DNA of 64,000 bases. It comes from Amphirosellinia nigrospora. Lineage: Eukaryota > Ascomycota > Sordariomycetes > Xylariales > Xylariaceae. Both the position numbers and the translations under genes were made by a program. Position 1 is the stretch's first letter. Each line of letters opens with the position of its first letter. Below the pieces are notes generated by a model. That model was not told the DNA's origin. It did not search any database and was given only the letters and a program-made list of their open reading frames with translations. Shown piece after piece: positions 23,449-36,752 of the stretch. The stretch is from positions 4,173,058-4,237,057 of the forward strand of contig SCHM01000003.1 of the NCBI GenBank assembly GCA_004123355.1. The letters run 5' to 3'.

Positions 23449-23828
23449 TTATGACAAATAACGCTCTGGTGAAGCAAACAGCTCGATGGCTTTTATTTGG
23501 GCAAGGGTTTGGTCCAGGCTGTGCTCGTGGGCCTTCTTTCTCCGGAGCGCAGCTTTGGCAACTGTTGAGGGCTCGGGGTTAGTGACTCTGTGTTGCGGTT
23601 CGCGATTTGTTACATGCGATGAGGCGGACCTTTCTTGTTGATTTTTACATTCTCCCGTGCGATGACACCCTGCTCTTCTATCCGACTCACGAGGTGCCTC
23701 TCGCGCTTTTGCAACGTTTCTAGCTGGGTGCGCAACCCGAGGATAGTGTTCTTGGAGATGTCTTTCTCCTCATTCTTCTTCTTCTTCGTGGAACTGCCTT
23801 TAATAAGCCAGCTCCAAAGTCGCGGCAT
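23449..23828 (-). pseudogene. Truncated ESCRT-III Snf7/VPS32 (CHMP4-like) reading frame
   Basis: Snf7 polymerises on endosomal membranes to drive vesicle scission; full fungal Snf7 is about 220 residues. Here two exons (23630-23828, 23449-23561) join into 103 residues. They carry the conserved N-terminal helices: LWSW start, NTILGLRTQLETLQKRE, then AKAALRRKKAHEH and LDQTLAQI. After AQI the sequence diverges completely (KAIELF...) and stops at TAA 23449-23451. Helices 3-6 and the acidic C-terminal MIM, which binds Vps4, are missing. The intron keeps a CTAAC branch site and AG acceptor, but its donor is the unusual GTCCGC. Unlike its neighbours, the break is not curable by one base. It is most likely a partial duplicate or remnant; a functional dominant-negative-like short form is possible but speculative. 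Confidence 0.75.
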
Positions 23829-25305
23829 AGTAATAGTTGACGGTGAGAACGGACCTGAAAGGGGCGTATGATGGAATATGTCGAATAATGTTGAGATTTT
23901 GATACCTTTGGGCAATGTTTAAGACGCCCCTCAATTAAGCCTTGAGCAGATCGAGCGATAGATCACATACTCACCGAGAAATGCCCAGCTCCGTGGGTGA
24001 GCGTGGAATTCCGGGCGTTGTACGGGATTACCCCTTCTTTAACGCGCGTCTAACTTGGCTGCTTAGATGCCGGCCAAGATAGTCTGTTGGATCTTGGCCA
24101 AGGACCTTTTACGCAGACTCCGGGATGCGGCTAAGTTGTTTTCTCCTTTGGTAAAATAAGCTATTATATTCCCCAATGATAATTCACTAGAAGTCATATT
24201 GTCGATTCGGACATCTCCCCTTCGTCGTTGGAGATTCGGTAAGCTTGAGAGATCGAAGTACGTCCTAGAACATAGTTGAAAATATCTCTTCCCCATTAGT
24301 GAATATCTAAGACTCCCGAAATGCTTTACTCCCGACGTAATGTAATGAATGATTTCTTGAGTTGGTAAACTCTCTTGAATTACCGATGCGCGAGTAGACC
24401 ACGGAGTATCTGGCATTGTAGAGAATTAGGGCCTTCTATCATGACCCGAGCATAATGTCCTGATTTAATATACGCTCGCGAAATAGTACCTGTTGGAAAT
24501 TATCTCCCCTGAAATCTCAACCATGAAAGCTGAATTGTATCAGGCTCAGGAGCTATTCAGTGTTTTCGCTATGAGAGCAAGCTCTATATAGTCAGCCAAG
24601 CTCGTACCCGAGGTAAGTAAAACCTGCCTCCCAGGTTGGTCCTTCACCGATCGTATCGAGTACGGCAATCGTACTAATTGCTCATTCAACTATCGCACAC
24701 CGATTCGCCGTTTCCCTCTGTCGGTCATCGCTATCCTCCTAGACGATGTAGAGGGTGCCAGTCCACAGGTACCTCCCTGCCGTGCCGTGGCATAACGATA
24801 GCATCCAAAAACATGTTCGACTGTTGTTCCACTAGCAGGCATTACTGAAACTGCCAAAAGATTGGACTTACCAGTTTATTGGGCTCTACGTACCTGGCTC
24901 CAAAGTATATTGGCACTCGTGGGATATACGAAGCGAACATAGTAGGCAGTGCAGCATATACGCCCGGCTTTTAACAGTTACAAAGGGGAGCAAGCGGCGA
25001 TTATTTAGGAGAAGTCAAATTAAATATCTTCGGGTACGCTCAAACGGATAGCTGCGTCATTACGAAGCACCGTCGCAGTTCCAGTTTCCTCAACATGGCA
25101 CTTACAATAAATATATCATCTAGGCTTCTTGGGAAATGTTTCCAGTTGGTCTAAGCTACGGGCATGGCCTTATTGGTGGTGTTACCGAGGTAGCACAAAC
25201 AGTCGAGAAACAATTATATCATAGTTGTTCACCTCACAGACATTATTGGCCTCAACTAAAAGGATACTGAATTAGCACAGCATTGGTTAGTAGCTAAACT
25301 ATCAG

Positions 25306-25333
25306 TATATATATATATATATATATATATTAT
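25306..25333. repeat. (TA)n microsatellite
   Basis: About 14 uninterrupted TA units in an AT-rich part of the gene desert. Confidence 0.9.
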
Positions 25334-27347
25334 TGAAATCAGGAATAGGAGACCAGAGCCCCCGGAGACCCGAAAGAGATTATTAGTTGAATCGGACTCT
25401 AATTTCTAAGCACTAGAATAGAAGTCCTTATCGTATGAGATTCGTGCGATTTCGTCAACCTCGTAAAGTATTATAAGCATATCGAGCTAGATCTATGTGA
25501 CAATCCGGGATTGAAGACGTGTAACTTAGATTAGGTAATATAGAGAGTCCAAGATGTGGTATATCTGCTTCACTATGGCGTCCATTAAACAATGTCGAAA
25601 ACAATTTACAACGTATTAAGTATCAGGTGACGAAATACGTGCTCATGAACATGGAGGCTTTAGTTTCTACGTTTAGCATAGTTCACACGTCAACTCTACC
25701 TACAACGTACAGACACCATATAGCATGCTTGCAAGTAGGCCCTCGCAAATGTAGAATTGTCTCCAATATAGCCGCATATGGATAAACGAATTTGATCGGG
25801 TTATGCCGTTAATAGCCATGGAAAAGCTTGTGATGTTGTACAAGCTGGGTAAGTGTGTTGCTCCTTGATGAAATGAGCTAGCTTATCTAACCCCCTATTC
25901 GTAAGATGTTATTCATAATCCATCTCGCTGCATTACAACACATCATTATACGTATATAGAACTGCAATACAGCCAGTAGGGGGTGTCGTTCCTCTCTAAG
26001 TATAATGACCGATTTGAACTCCGCAGATGAAAAATGATAACGGAGAGCTTCATGCCCGCTCCCCACGAATTCAATTGTACCGAATGAAAATTCAATCGCT
26101 ATTAAAACGGCGTACATAGGAACACGAGGTTATAAAATAAAGAAAGAGGGACACATTAGCTGCCTGACAAAAAAACACAATTCTTGACTACAGCCGCTTT
26201 ACTTGCGGATAGTACTGTTCTATTATATTTGATCCTTGAATTCAATATTATACTGGCGAGTTGTTACGGAAGTGTATCGGTTGACCTTCCCATTTGCCGA
26301 AATAGTGTTTACAAGGGCTCAATTAGAGGGCTTGGAATAGCTTCATCCTTCAAAACTAATAATTGGCTATGGCGTCCAAGGACCTCTTGCTCTCCAGATT
26401 CCTGTAGCAGAGGACTCGGAACCTGACTAGCCACCATATACAGAAAATATCGGACTACCCAACGGACCTCGATTGGTCTTTGTAGCCTAATAGCTCAAAA
26501 CGGTACAATAATCGAGGGCTGAAGCCGTAGGCGAGATACGTGTAACAAATAGGAACTTATTATGGATATCTTATGAATTGACACATATTGTTAGATAGTA
26601 AAGCCCAGTAGCTTCTGGTGTTTTTCTACTCAAGTATAGAGGGAGAAAGTATTGTTAGTTTCTTCCAATTCTATGAGACGACAAAGAAATACAAATGATA
26701 TTTTTTTGATGTTGTTATATAATAAATCCAGAAGCTAGAATGTCACGCTTATGCTTCATAACAACTTTTCCGCGAGTACCGTTATTAAATCAAAGCTCAT
26801 TCTTTATTTACCACCTTTTATAGAGTCTGATAGGCCCAATTTACTGGAAGCATATGCTATGCATGTACCTGACGAGACAAGAGTGTAAGAAGAGTGAATA
26901 TTATGAGGCTGGATGATGAATGAAATAAAACACCTTTTACCAACACAAAAAAGAGTACTACTGTGGACTACAAACACGGGATAGGTTACAATAGGGGTGG
27001 TGATTGATTCCAGCAATAAGAAAATTGGAAAGGAGTATGCTGGTGTGAAATACTGTTCATAGCCCAAAATTCTTGCTGTTAGGTATCCTCTAAATATCCA
27101 CGTGCCCTTGATTCCTGTCGAGAAAGTTTGGGATTCATTCAAAGTTCAATGTGCCGTTGCACAATGAGATCAAGCCATCCCGGCATAGAACACATACGAA
27201 GGTACCCTAAGTACTTGTTAGTAACTGGATATACATAGTTTCTTCCTTGTCTTGATATTGCAAAAAGTAAATTTAAGCTCAAAAGGTGACTAAGATGACG
27301 ACCGTAAAAGTTTCCGCAAACATTCCGGACATAAGTCGACCGCTTGT

Positions 27348-27470
27348 GCAGAGACACAGCATGGGGTCCATAACGGTCTCTCCAAGCATACCTAGTTTAT
27401 ACCTCTATATGTCAAAGGGGATGGTTGAACAACGGACTTTTTTTTAAGATGTGTTATGCTGTGTCTCTGC
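27348..27470. repeat. Short element with perfect 15-bp terminal inverted repeats
   Basis: GCAGAGACACAGCAT at 27348-27362 is the exact reverse complement of 27456-27470. The 123-bp unit has 93 bases between the arms. No clear target-site duplication flanks it. It could be a small MITE-like element or a chance palindrome. Confidence 0.55.
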
Positions 27471-30400
27471 CCTCATGCTCCTTCAAGTTGACAAGAACGA
27501 GAATAATTAGGTGTAGAGTTTATCGTTGTAGTAAATTGCATTGAGTGAGCGAAGGATAATAGGCCCTTTGTGAATTACGTGGTCAAGATACAGCATACGA
27601 AATTTACCCCCTGAGGTCATCTGAATTATAACGTATATGATTGCGTTAACTCATTATTCAACATACTGATAATTAGGACGAGGCTTTAGGTGTGCTTTAA
27701 TATCTTGTTGAATTCTCCTCTTCATGATCAATTGATTATCCCTATCTAAGTCACTACAGACAGTCTTGGAACGCCGAGATAAAATTGTAGTGTGATAGGT
27801 GTGAGGGAGCAATTGCTTCCAGCACACATCTATTGGCTAGGTAAATAGGAGGATTCACCACCGCATATGATTACAGTGACATCAATGTTACAACCAAATG
27901 GGATGGGTGTGAAGAAACCCATCGCAAACTATTGCCACCACCCAAGCTCTCTACCCCAAGGCGTAACTGGTTCGTAAATCAACCTAAACGATACATTCGC
28001 GTAACATTGTTACTATTGCTGTCGTTGTCTCCTTTTCGCTACGGTTTCGAGGCCTTACTTTGATTTCGTAAAGTGACATTTTGCCGCTAATATCGACATA
28101 GGCGAAAGCGATGTCCATCGACGCCTCCCTCGCCACCCGCCCTAGCTGGATACGGTTGGTTTCTAAGTGCGTACGGGGCGTCGCTTCGTTTCAAACACTA
28201 AGTCGTGCCCTTGAGACTAAAATTGGCTAATTGCCATTTGCCACTCAGTTGGTATGGGCAAGCATCGTTGATGCTATCTGGTGATGTGGTATCTTTCCGA
28301 AGGCGTGATGCAACAACAAACATAAAACAAGAAACAAGAAACAGTTGCCGTAAATAGTTCATGTCATGACGTGTGGGCTCGCGTGTGTTTTAGCCTTATG
28401 CAGCATGCGTGAACCTACCTATGTATAGTCACGACATGCGGGATGCGATGCGCATCTTGAATCTAGCTAGCTACTGTAGGTAGCGCGAATCTGCCCGAGT
28501 GAGGGGCATGATCTCGCATAGCTCCAAGCGATATCGCCGGGAGAGAGTTGATTTGAGATGTTGTGGCAAGGCGAGGCGAGGTGAGGCGAGTTAGTTCTGC
28601 AAGCCACCTGCTCTGCTTAGACACTATGCCACACAGCCTTGTTTCAAAGCTCTTGGTGTTACTATTCTTACTTACAAGGACGATCTACAGTGGCAGGTTA
28701 GAGTCAATCGAGGCAAGCTAATCAGATAGAGTCCCTGGTTGGCAGCGGTGGGGAGAATGGAGTCGTCGTCGTACCGGGAGATCGTAAGCCAAGCCAAGCC
28801 CAGCCCCGATGGCGATCTCGTGGGAGGGATGCTGGGGATACCTTTAACCTGCTCCAAGAAACATAAACTCCGCCGAAAACCCGGTGTGCGAAAGGCTTGC
28901 CGTGACGTAGTAGTCTCTGCACTAGGTTGTGTTTCAGCTGCATAAGACTCCCCTCGAAACGAAACAACCACTCACCTGACTAACTTGGCGGGGCTCACGG
29001 TATCGGTATGCCTCTTCGGTATACATCATCATAGTGCAACTAGATCTAGTGCCGTATCGGGAGCCGGAAATTGGGTTTCGGCGAAAAAGCTGCATAATAA
29101 GTACAGTAGTATAGTAAGTGTGTACCGTTAGACTCCGATATCTATTGAAGACGTGACACTGCTCTCCCTTCACCTATAGCAATGCTGAATAAAGACTATT
29201 CGCCTCGGAGCTTAGTAGGCATATAGATTATAAAGACATATGTCCTTAGTTCTGTATTATCGCGGCCACCGAAATGAGGTCAGTGATAACCAGGCTTCTA
29301 AATTAGTTGGGCAAGTTGGGCAGGTCTTGCGAGAAACAGCAAGTATCTCTCTCCTTTCCGCCATTTCATTATAATAAATGCCACCCCCGTCTGTTTGGGG
29401 AAATTCTCGCTACGAGTGCCTAGTTGAGCCCGTTGGCATTATGCAATGTGATGCAGTAGCAATCGCAGGGGCACCAGGGACCTACTTGCACAAAAGATAG
29501 CACCTTACAGCATGCATCTCAACCTTGCCTATATGTAGGGCATAATTTCTCAGATGATCTAGTAGGTATCTGGGCAAGATATGCCTAGACGGGACGAGAT
29601 GCTGGTCAATGCATGGCAGCCTGGAGAGGTGGAGGGCTTCTTAATGCAACCACACCTCCCTTCATGTTGCAGTACATCATCGCCAAGCACCCTATCACAG
29701 CCAGTTGTTATGGCATGCCTAGATGCTGTACCTGTCTACATCGAGGTAGAAGGATCGTAATCCCTGCGCCACATGGCAAAGGCGTGGGAGGGTCGGGACA
29801 AAGAGAGGCGAGGTGAGGAGAAGCGGACTTATGGTAGAAAGAAACCAGCTTGCATGCATAGCACCTAAGCTACACATATACACGACAGTAGAAACTTGCG
29901 TACCTTGCGAACACCTACATACACAGGAGCAGGTGGGCGAGCAAGCAGGGGTTGCATCAAGATGGTAACAATATTGTTAATCAGCTGCAGCGGGGTCGAG
30001 CCAATCTTTTCACGACCCTGGCCGAGTGTATAGAAACACTGCCATGTCGCATCACTTACTGTACTGTTGCTCGTTGTGATCATATCAGGGGCGAACGACG
30101 AGTTGAGGGGGAAGACGGGCCGTCTTTCTGCTATTGTCCAATGCAGGCCAGATTGTACGGTTGCGTCGACGCCATATCATTTACCACCAATGTCCATCCA
30201 TGTCGCCATGTTCAATCACAACGCGTTCTAAGTATAGAAACCCAGGCAGGGGTTCGCGAGGAGGGGCTTTCGCTGCCATTTCACACGATACAACGTCGGG
30301 CTACCATTCACTACTAGGGCTTTAGCTGCTACGCCGCACGCACGCGTCGAGCGAGGAGATTGGACGCGTTCTCTTATCCTGTGTATCGCCTTGTATTGCG

Positions 30401-33400
30401 ACAGCGCCGTATGTATAGCATCGGCACACCATACTATGGCCGCTATGCCTACGCCCACTCCCTATTTCGAACGTCATGGATATCTACTATACGGAGGCAT
30501 GTCCATACTCATTCGGGTCGGCCAAGAACGCCATTGCCCCCGGCTAATCCATATAACCCCGATCTAATGCATGGACTTTTCCCACAGAAGCCGAGTGCTT
30601 CCTGATTCTCTCCCAAAGGATTGCATCCCATCGATGTGCTATGCCTGCTGGGGGAAGGCGGGCAGAGGATCAATAGAGGATGTATTGAATGCGTCTAAAG
30701 CCATCGCCTTCTGCGTCTATCGGCACCAGTAGCTGGAGACGAGAGGTGCGGGTATTTTCAGAAAGCCGCGCTCTGTCCGGGATGTGTGTGCTGCATGCGA
30801 AATGGATTACTAGGTTGAAGAAGCCAGGCTACTGCTCGTTCCAATCAGACATCACGGCTCTCAAAGGCCTATTATGCATACGCCGGGTGATGAATCGGCC
30901 GTCTGCCGTTTCATGTCTTCAGTCGTGGCCGGTCCCGAACTGAATTGAATGAGTAATAGACTGGGTCTATTCATTGCGCCTCTGGACCGCCGTTGTCCCA
31001 CCGTTACCGATGACTTCTTCTCCGGGCCTTGAAGTAGGAGATGAATTCAAATTGTATTCCTCAGTTTGGAGGGAGATAGCGGAGCGCTCAACGATGGTTG
31101 GTAGCCAGCGACGGACAGATGAGGAGAGTTAAATTGGACCCTCGGGTTTCTAACCTTGAGACCGGGAACCTACCAACGGCGGTCGATGAGCCGTTACGCA
31201 TGGCTTCGGCACATCATACGTCGTGAGAGGTTGCGTTAGCAACTCCTTGTTGGATTCAGGGAGATCGCGTGATAAGGCTAATGCTACATCAACTACTCAA
31301 ATACACCAATACGGCACTGATATGTCGAATCTAGATTTATAAGACCCGTAAGGATATTACGAGAGTATTGGAGAGTTGTCGGTTCATGGACGCAAGTGTT
31401 TAAGATCCAGGGGTTTTTCAACCTCGCAGGTGACGACGAAAGTCAGTCCTACAGCAATACGAGGATATAGGACAGTCTTGCTCCTAACTTTCTATAGTTT
31501 CCTTGATCGCTCGTACCAAACTCCAATAACATGCAAGTTGCGGTTTCATTAATACATCAACGCGCACGGCCCAGTATACCCGGGGTTGAATGCTCAAGGT
31601 CAAGTCGAATGAGACGCTCGCCCCTGCGTCGTCGCCGCCTCTTGCTTGCATGTTAGACGTAGAGAACTTTTCGTGCCTTTAGCAGGGAAAGATAAAACTA
31701 CTGGATCTATCGATATACGATTCCTTGTCGATAATAATAGAATCATACAATAACTTACTTCAGCTACGACGAAATTGATAGAAGGTGGCTGACAGCTCTC
31801 TCGATTGGCAATTGGACTTATTCCTTAATGAGAACCGTCTAAATGCAACTAGGCAACACGCTGCTTGTGTGGTTTGGCACGCCCCTTGAAGAGTACTACC
31901 ACACCCGTCTCGTACAGCTGCTGATATAAGCTCAGGAGTCGAACAGCTCAACTCCAAAAATATCATGGATTGAAATACTATTTGGGACAACCCTATCTCA
32001 GTAGCTAATTAGAGTGCCATTAACATGTTAATGACTAGACTCAATCTGTGACTGTCTCCTTTAAAGGCTGCCTTGTAACGGTGATTCCAGAAGCCGCTTC
32101 TAGGTATGCTTCAGCCATATTATTAGTTGGGAAGAGGGCGTTTTCTGCCCCAAACTCATCTCGCAATCTATACCCCTTTGTGAAAACTGCAGACTGTTGT
32201 TAGCCACCCGTATTGCCTCGCCGACGTTGGGTGTTTCCGTAGTTATGTAGCAAGGGGATATGGAGGATAGCATGGCATGTTGAACCGTGCTTTCTTCCTC
32301 AATGGATGACTCATCGTTATCTCTCGAGGTACTGGACAGGTCTAGACCAGGTGACCCTCATCGAAATGGCTTGTTGCTCTTTGACTAGATGCTCACTGAT
32401 TTGTTTAACTTTCAGGCATCCCGCTACCCTAGCGGCAACAGTGCCATGACTCTAACTCAGAACAACCAGGACCAAGCCAATAATCAAGAGACTTGTATCT
32501 CTCCCCAGCAGCAAAAAGCATGAGACTGTTAACGAAGTTTCAGATAGATCAATCGAATTGGCCTTGGAAGACTGCTACGCCAAATGCCATTTTGCACATT
32601 GTTTCGGCGAAGACGTATTACAAGTAAATGAATTGTCACGATGTGACGAGAAAGCCTTCTTCGTACAGAAATATCCGTATAGCGACCCCGCTACCCGCTA
32701 CCCGGTCTACCGAGCCCTATTTACCGAATATATACACAAATGTGCGTACGCGCAACCCTATCATGCCATGGTCTGACGTGGGGTTAGTTTTGTAACTTTT
32801 CCATAGCGCTGTACATCACCGTTGAGGTGAGGATTTCTACCCTCAACAGTACGGCTACTCCCCCTATTGGTCTATGATCCGCGTATCCCGGGCTTAGGAT
32901 AAGAGTACCGAAGGACCCGGGTCTAGTGGTTAGCCACATCACCACGAGTACACTATCTACTGCAGGACTATCTTGATGAGTAGTAGGTGAAAATTGTATC
33001 CCTCGGCTGGGACCTCACCGCACCCGCACCGCACCATCCTCGGATTATCCAGAGGCGGGCTGACCAGACCGAGAATGATCGAATCCAGCTAGAGTTAAAT
33101 CATATGGGCACCCGACCGGTAAGTCAGCAGTATCTGATGTCGGCCAAGGTGGCCCGGAAGGGTAGAAGTGCAGTGTAACTAGGCCAAGCAGTTGCGGGTT
33201 TTCTAGGTCACTTCGTCGATGAGTAAGACGAAATTGTTTCAATTTTGCAAAATGGAGTTAATTAGAGATGGCGAGTTCACCTGTTATTGATAAGCTGTTA
33301 AACATTGTTTCTGTTGGCCAAGACAAAAACAGTTTCACGGTGCAACTTGATTAATTAGCTTATCCTTAAATAGTCTAATCTGAACACGTGAACCTAGGTA

Positions 33401-36400
33401 GGCTGGGGTAGGTGGCGTCTGGCATCAGCTTAGATTCGCTTAGAGTGAACGATCGACGTAGAGGAGCATTAAGGTGAGATGCTGGTGTGGTTGACCAATT
33501 ATATTTCGTACCAGTGCGTAGCGTTACATGGTTCTTAGCTTGAGCCAGGCAGGGGAGACCAAAATGATGACGGCAGAGGCGGCCAGTGTTGCCATGTGTG
33601 CAGGGAACTGCCAAGCATTGTTTCCTGTGCTCACGTTATAGTGGTCGAGTCGTAACCATGGACACGCCGTGTTTCAGAATTGGTTATTTACGGATATAAG
33701 AACAGCCCGACCAACAACGGCGCAAGAGAACTAACGAGCCGGCAAAATCTCTACGACGGTGCAATAACGTCGTACTTCCATGTATGGAATATCAATAGCA
33801 GCTGTACTGCGGCGCAGTTACATCGGATGACAGAGAGAAACCTCAATCTGATGATGACCAATGGCCGTGCCTCGTCTGGCTCAGCTGGCCCAGAATGGCA
33901 CGAATGATGAAAAGATGGGCTTTTTTTATGGGCCGTGAGCTATCAATAGTATCATAACCTTGCTGAATGGAGTCTATCTGTCTTTCATGACGGTGTTCGC
34001 AACCCCAACTGGTTGCGATGAGATCACTGTTCGCTTTGCGAATGCGATCGGGTTTGGGGTCATGGGAACATCTCGGTATTGTGTCGCAACGTCGATTGAG
34101 AGGCTGACCACACAGAACAGTGGCAACGGCGCCGAACAGCTGAGCACTGCTTGGGCTGTATACGTAGAGAGTGATGATGGAGGTGGGTGTCAGGGTACCA
34201 TGCGAAATGCACATGCAACCACAACTTTGCGGAGAAACAACTCACCGGGGCCAATCGAGGGCCCGACGTTGATCTCGAGAGGACAGGGTCCCTGAGCCTC
34301 GGGCCATTCATTCAGCTTCATGTATGACCCAAGCCCTTATCTGAGCACTGAAACAGGGCGACGGTTGACTTGCTTCGGTAGGGCGACCCTTGTCCTGGTG
34401 TACCCTCGGTAAACTACCTACTGGCTGCCCCGAGGAGCAGATAGATGATTGCTGTTGAGGTTGAGTAGCGTCGTCACCTGTCTGATAAGTCCGAGAACGG
34501 CCGGCTCGTGTAGTCGCAGTTGATCAGAGCGACGACTATGGCGGGGTATCGACCCAACAGCGCGGGAGGGGCGAAGACATACTGGATTTAATGATCCTCT
34601 CATAGTAGGGATATTGTCGATAGAGTTGCTATACGGCTAGCGGGTTTCATCGTCTTCTCGAGTGGGCTGTTTCCAGGTGAGCGGACTCGGTCGTAATTGG
34701 GTGTCAGAACTTGGAAGACCTCGCCCGCCACCAAACAGACAGCCGCATATGCGACAAACATCATCTATCGAGCAAGTCTTGGCAACACGAGTCGGTGTGT
34801 CTATCAATTTTTGGAGTTGCAAACGTGAGGAGGGGGGTTCACAATCAAATTTCGACAAGGCATGTTGGACAAGCATCAGCGTCTAACGGACCATTCATAT
34901 CAAAAGCTTCACTGTAACTGAACGCTCCATCCCGTCTTCTGTAGCTGTGAAACCTGTTAGGACATTGAGTTTCTGCAGAAGTACGGGAGAGGGAAGAGAT
35001 GCATGAGTAGGTGTCGCCTCAGCCAATTACAGCCTGGCTGTAGCTGGGGTGTATATGCAGGACTATTTATGTGAATGAGAACATGCCCGCCGCACGCTGA
35101 GTGGTTGCCACACGACCTGCGTTTGCTGTGCCGTAACCATGCGTAAAACCCGAGATATTCTGAAGTTACCGTCGAGAAGACTCCAAGATGTTCGTTTTAA
35201 TCATTGGCTCGGCCGGTGAATTATGTACTTCGCTCCCGTCAAGAACCAGCATTTGGAGAGGTTCACACACACCCCTACGTGAGTACTAGGGTGCAGAGAA
35301 CAGGTATGCCCTAAGACTAGGAATGACTGCGTTGATTGGAGTGGGAACGCGGCTGTATGTATCTCTATTTCGTGTAGCATACGCAGGCTCTATGAGGTCG
35401 TTCTGCCATCCAGGTGTACGCTGGATAGCATATTTGAAGGAGAGAGTCTAAGCAAGGTGTGACCAACCAATGGGATTGAATTTAATGTGTAACAGGTCAC
35501 GCAGGAATACTAGCTCGTGAGTCTAGGTAGTGAGTGAATGCTCTTGACGAGGAACAGCATAATAGTACCGTCTATGGCAAAATGACAAACAACTGTTCGC
35601 GGGTCTATAAGTCTGTTCTACCTATTGTCGAACTAAGGGTATCTAATAAATAAAAGAACACAAGGGAGGAAAGCCTTAGGGTTAGTTATTAGTTTGGTGG
35701 TAATGTCCGTTCGCGATATCGTGGATGAAGACATTTTTATTGCTAATACGGCAGATGCCTGTCGCAGTGTATACCATACGCTACGGTACCTGGTAGGTGT
35801 TGCAAAGGCGTGAAAAATGATAGGCGTTACTCGGAACGTCAACTGCCTGACTTGGTAAGGCTATATCACTGAACATGCCTACATGAAATGGAAGAAAGCC
35901 ACGAGTGCCGAAGTAGACGAGAACTAGGTCAAAAGGGGTCTTTGTGAATTCCATTTAAGTTGGCTGGGCGATCTAGTACTTTGTCTAAGCGGCCATAACT
36001 GTTCCGTATCAGGACATGCGGAGAGAGACAGGCCTGCTACACCAGCACCAGACACAGGGGTAACGCGCTGGTTCGGATTCTCGCACTGAGGCTACTGGTG
36101 GCTGGCGAAGAAATGCCCTGGCTGCTTGGACTGTTGTTGGGCGGGACGCATGACTGACGATTTGCATAGATGGTCTAATGATAAATATCACATATAGTCG
36201 TGGGTCGTTGATCGTGGGTCGTGGACATACCTATCACGGCATCCATCACGGTATGTCGACTAGTGATGCTACCTTTTCGGTGCCGTCGCTGAGGAGGTAT
36301 GAACGAACACCCCGCACTCGCCTCCCAGCAGTGTACGGCATTACCGTCTGTGATAATCACTGCAGCGTTGGCGTACGCTGTTTCATCCCCATGGATCTGC

Positions 36401-36721
36401 ATAACTGGATATGCAGGAGCCCACACTGGTACTTCACCCTGCATGCTTGGTTACTGGCCCGTTGCCATATGGTCTGCAGGGGGAGGGGGGTAAGGCTCAG
36501 TCCACAAGCACGTGTACTGTACATAGACATGGCCCGAGTTGCCAAATTTGGTGGGGGTCGTAAATCGGCGACCATGTTTGTACACTAGTACTTACGGTAC
36601 CCTCCTTCGTCGCCGACACTCTACTCACCCAACGCTCTAGACTGCCTAGCGTCAGATGTAGTGATACCGAGCCCATACCCCTGGGCGCTGTACACGCCTG
36701 GTGTGCAACTGAACTGTTGAG

Positions 36722-36752
36722 GCTTCTAGAGAGCTTCTAGAGAGCTTCTAGA
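36722..36752. repeat. 11-bp tandem repeat (GCTTCTAGAGA)
   Basis: Nearly three copies of the unit GCTTCTAGAGA follow directly on one another; each copy contains the palindrome TCTAGA. Confidence 0.85.

Noticed and set aside
24063-24416. A 117-codon minus-strand frame upstream of the Snf7 fragment
   Set aside because: No similarity to ESCRT proteins or any family was recognised, and no splice link to the Snf7 frame is evident.
24400-28000. RIP-mutated transposon
   Set aside because: The AT-rich character is suggestive, but I found no transposon coding remnants or long repeats, and the RIP index could not be computed here.
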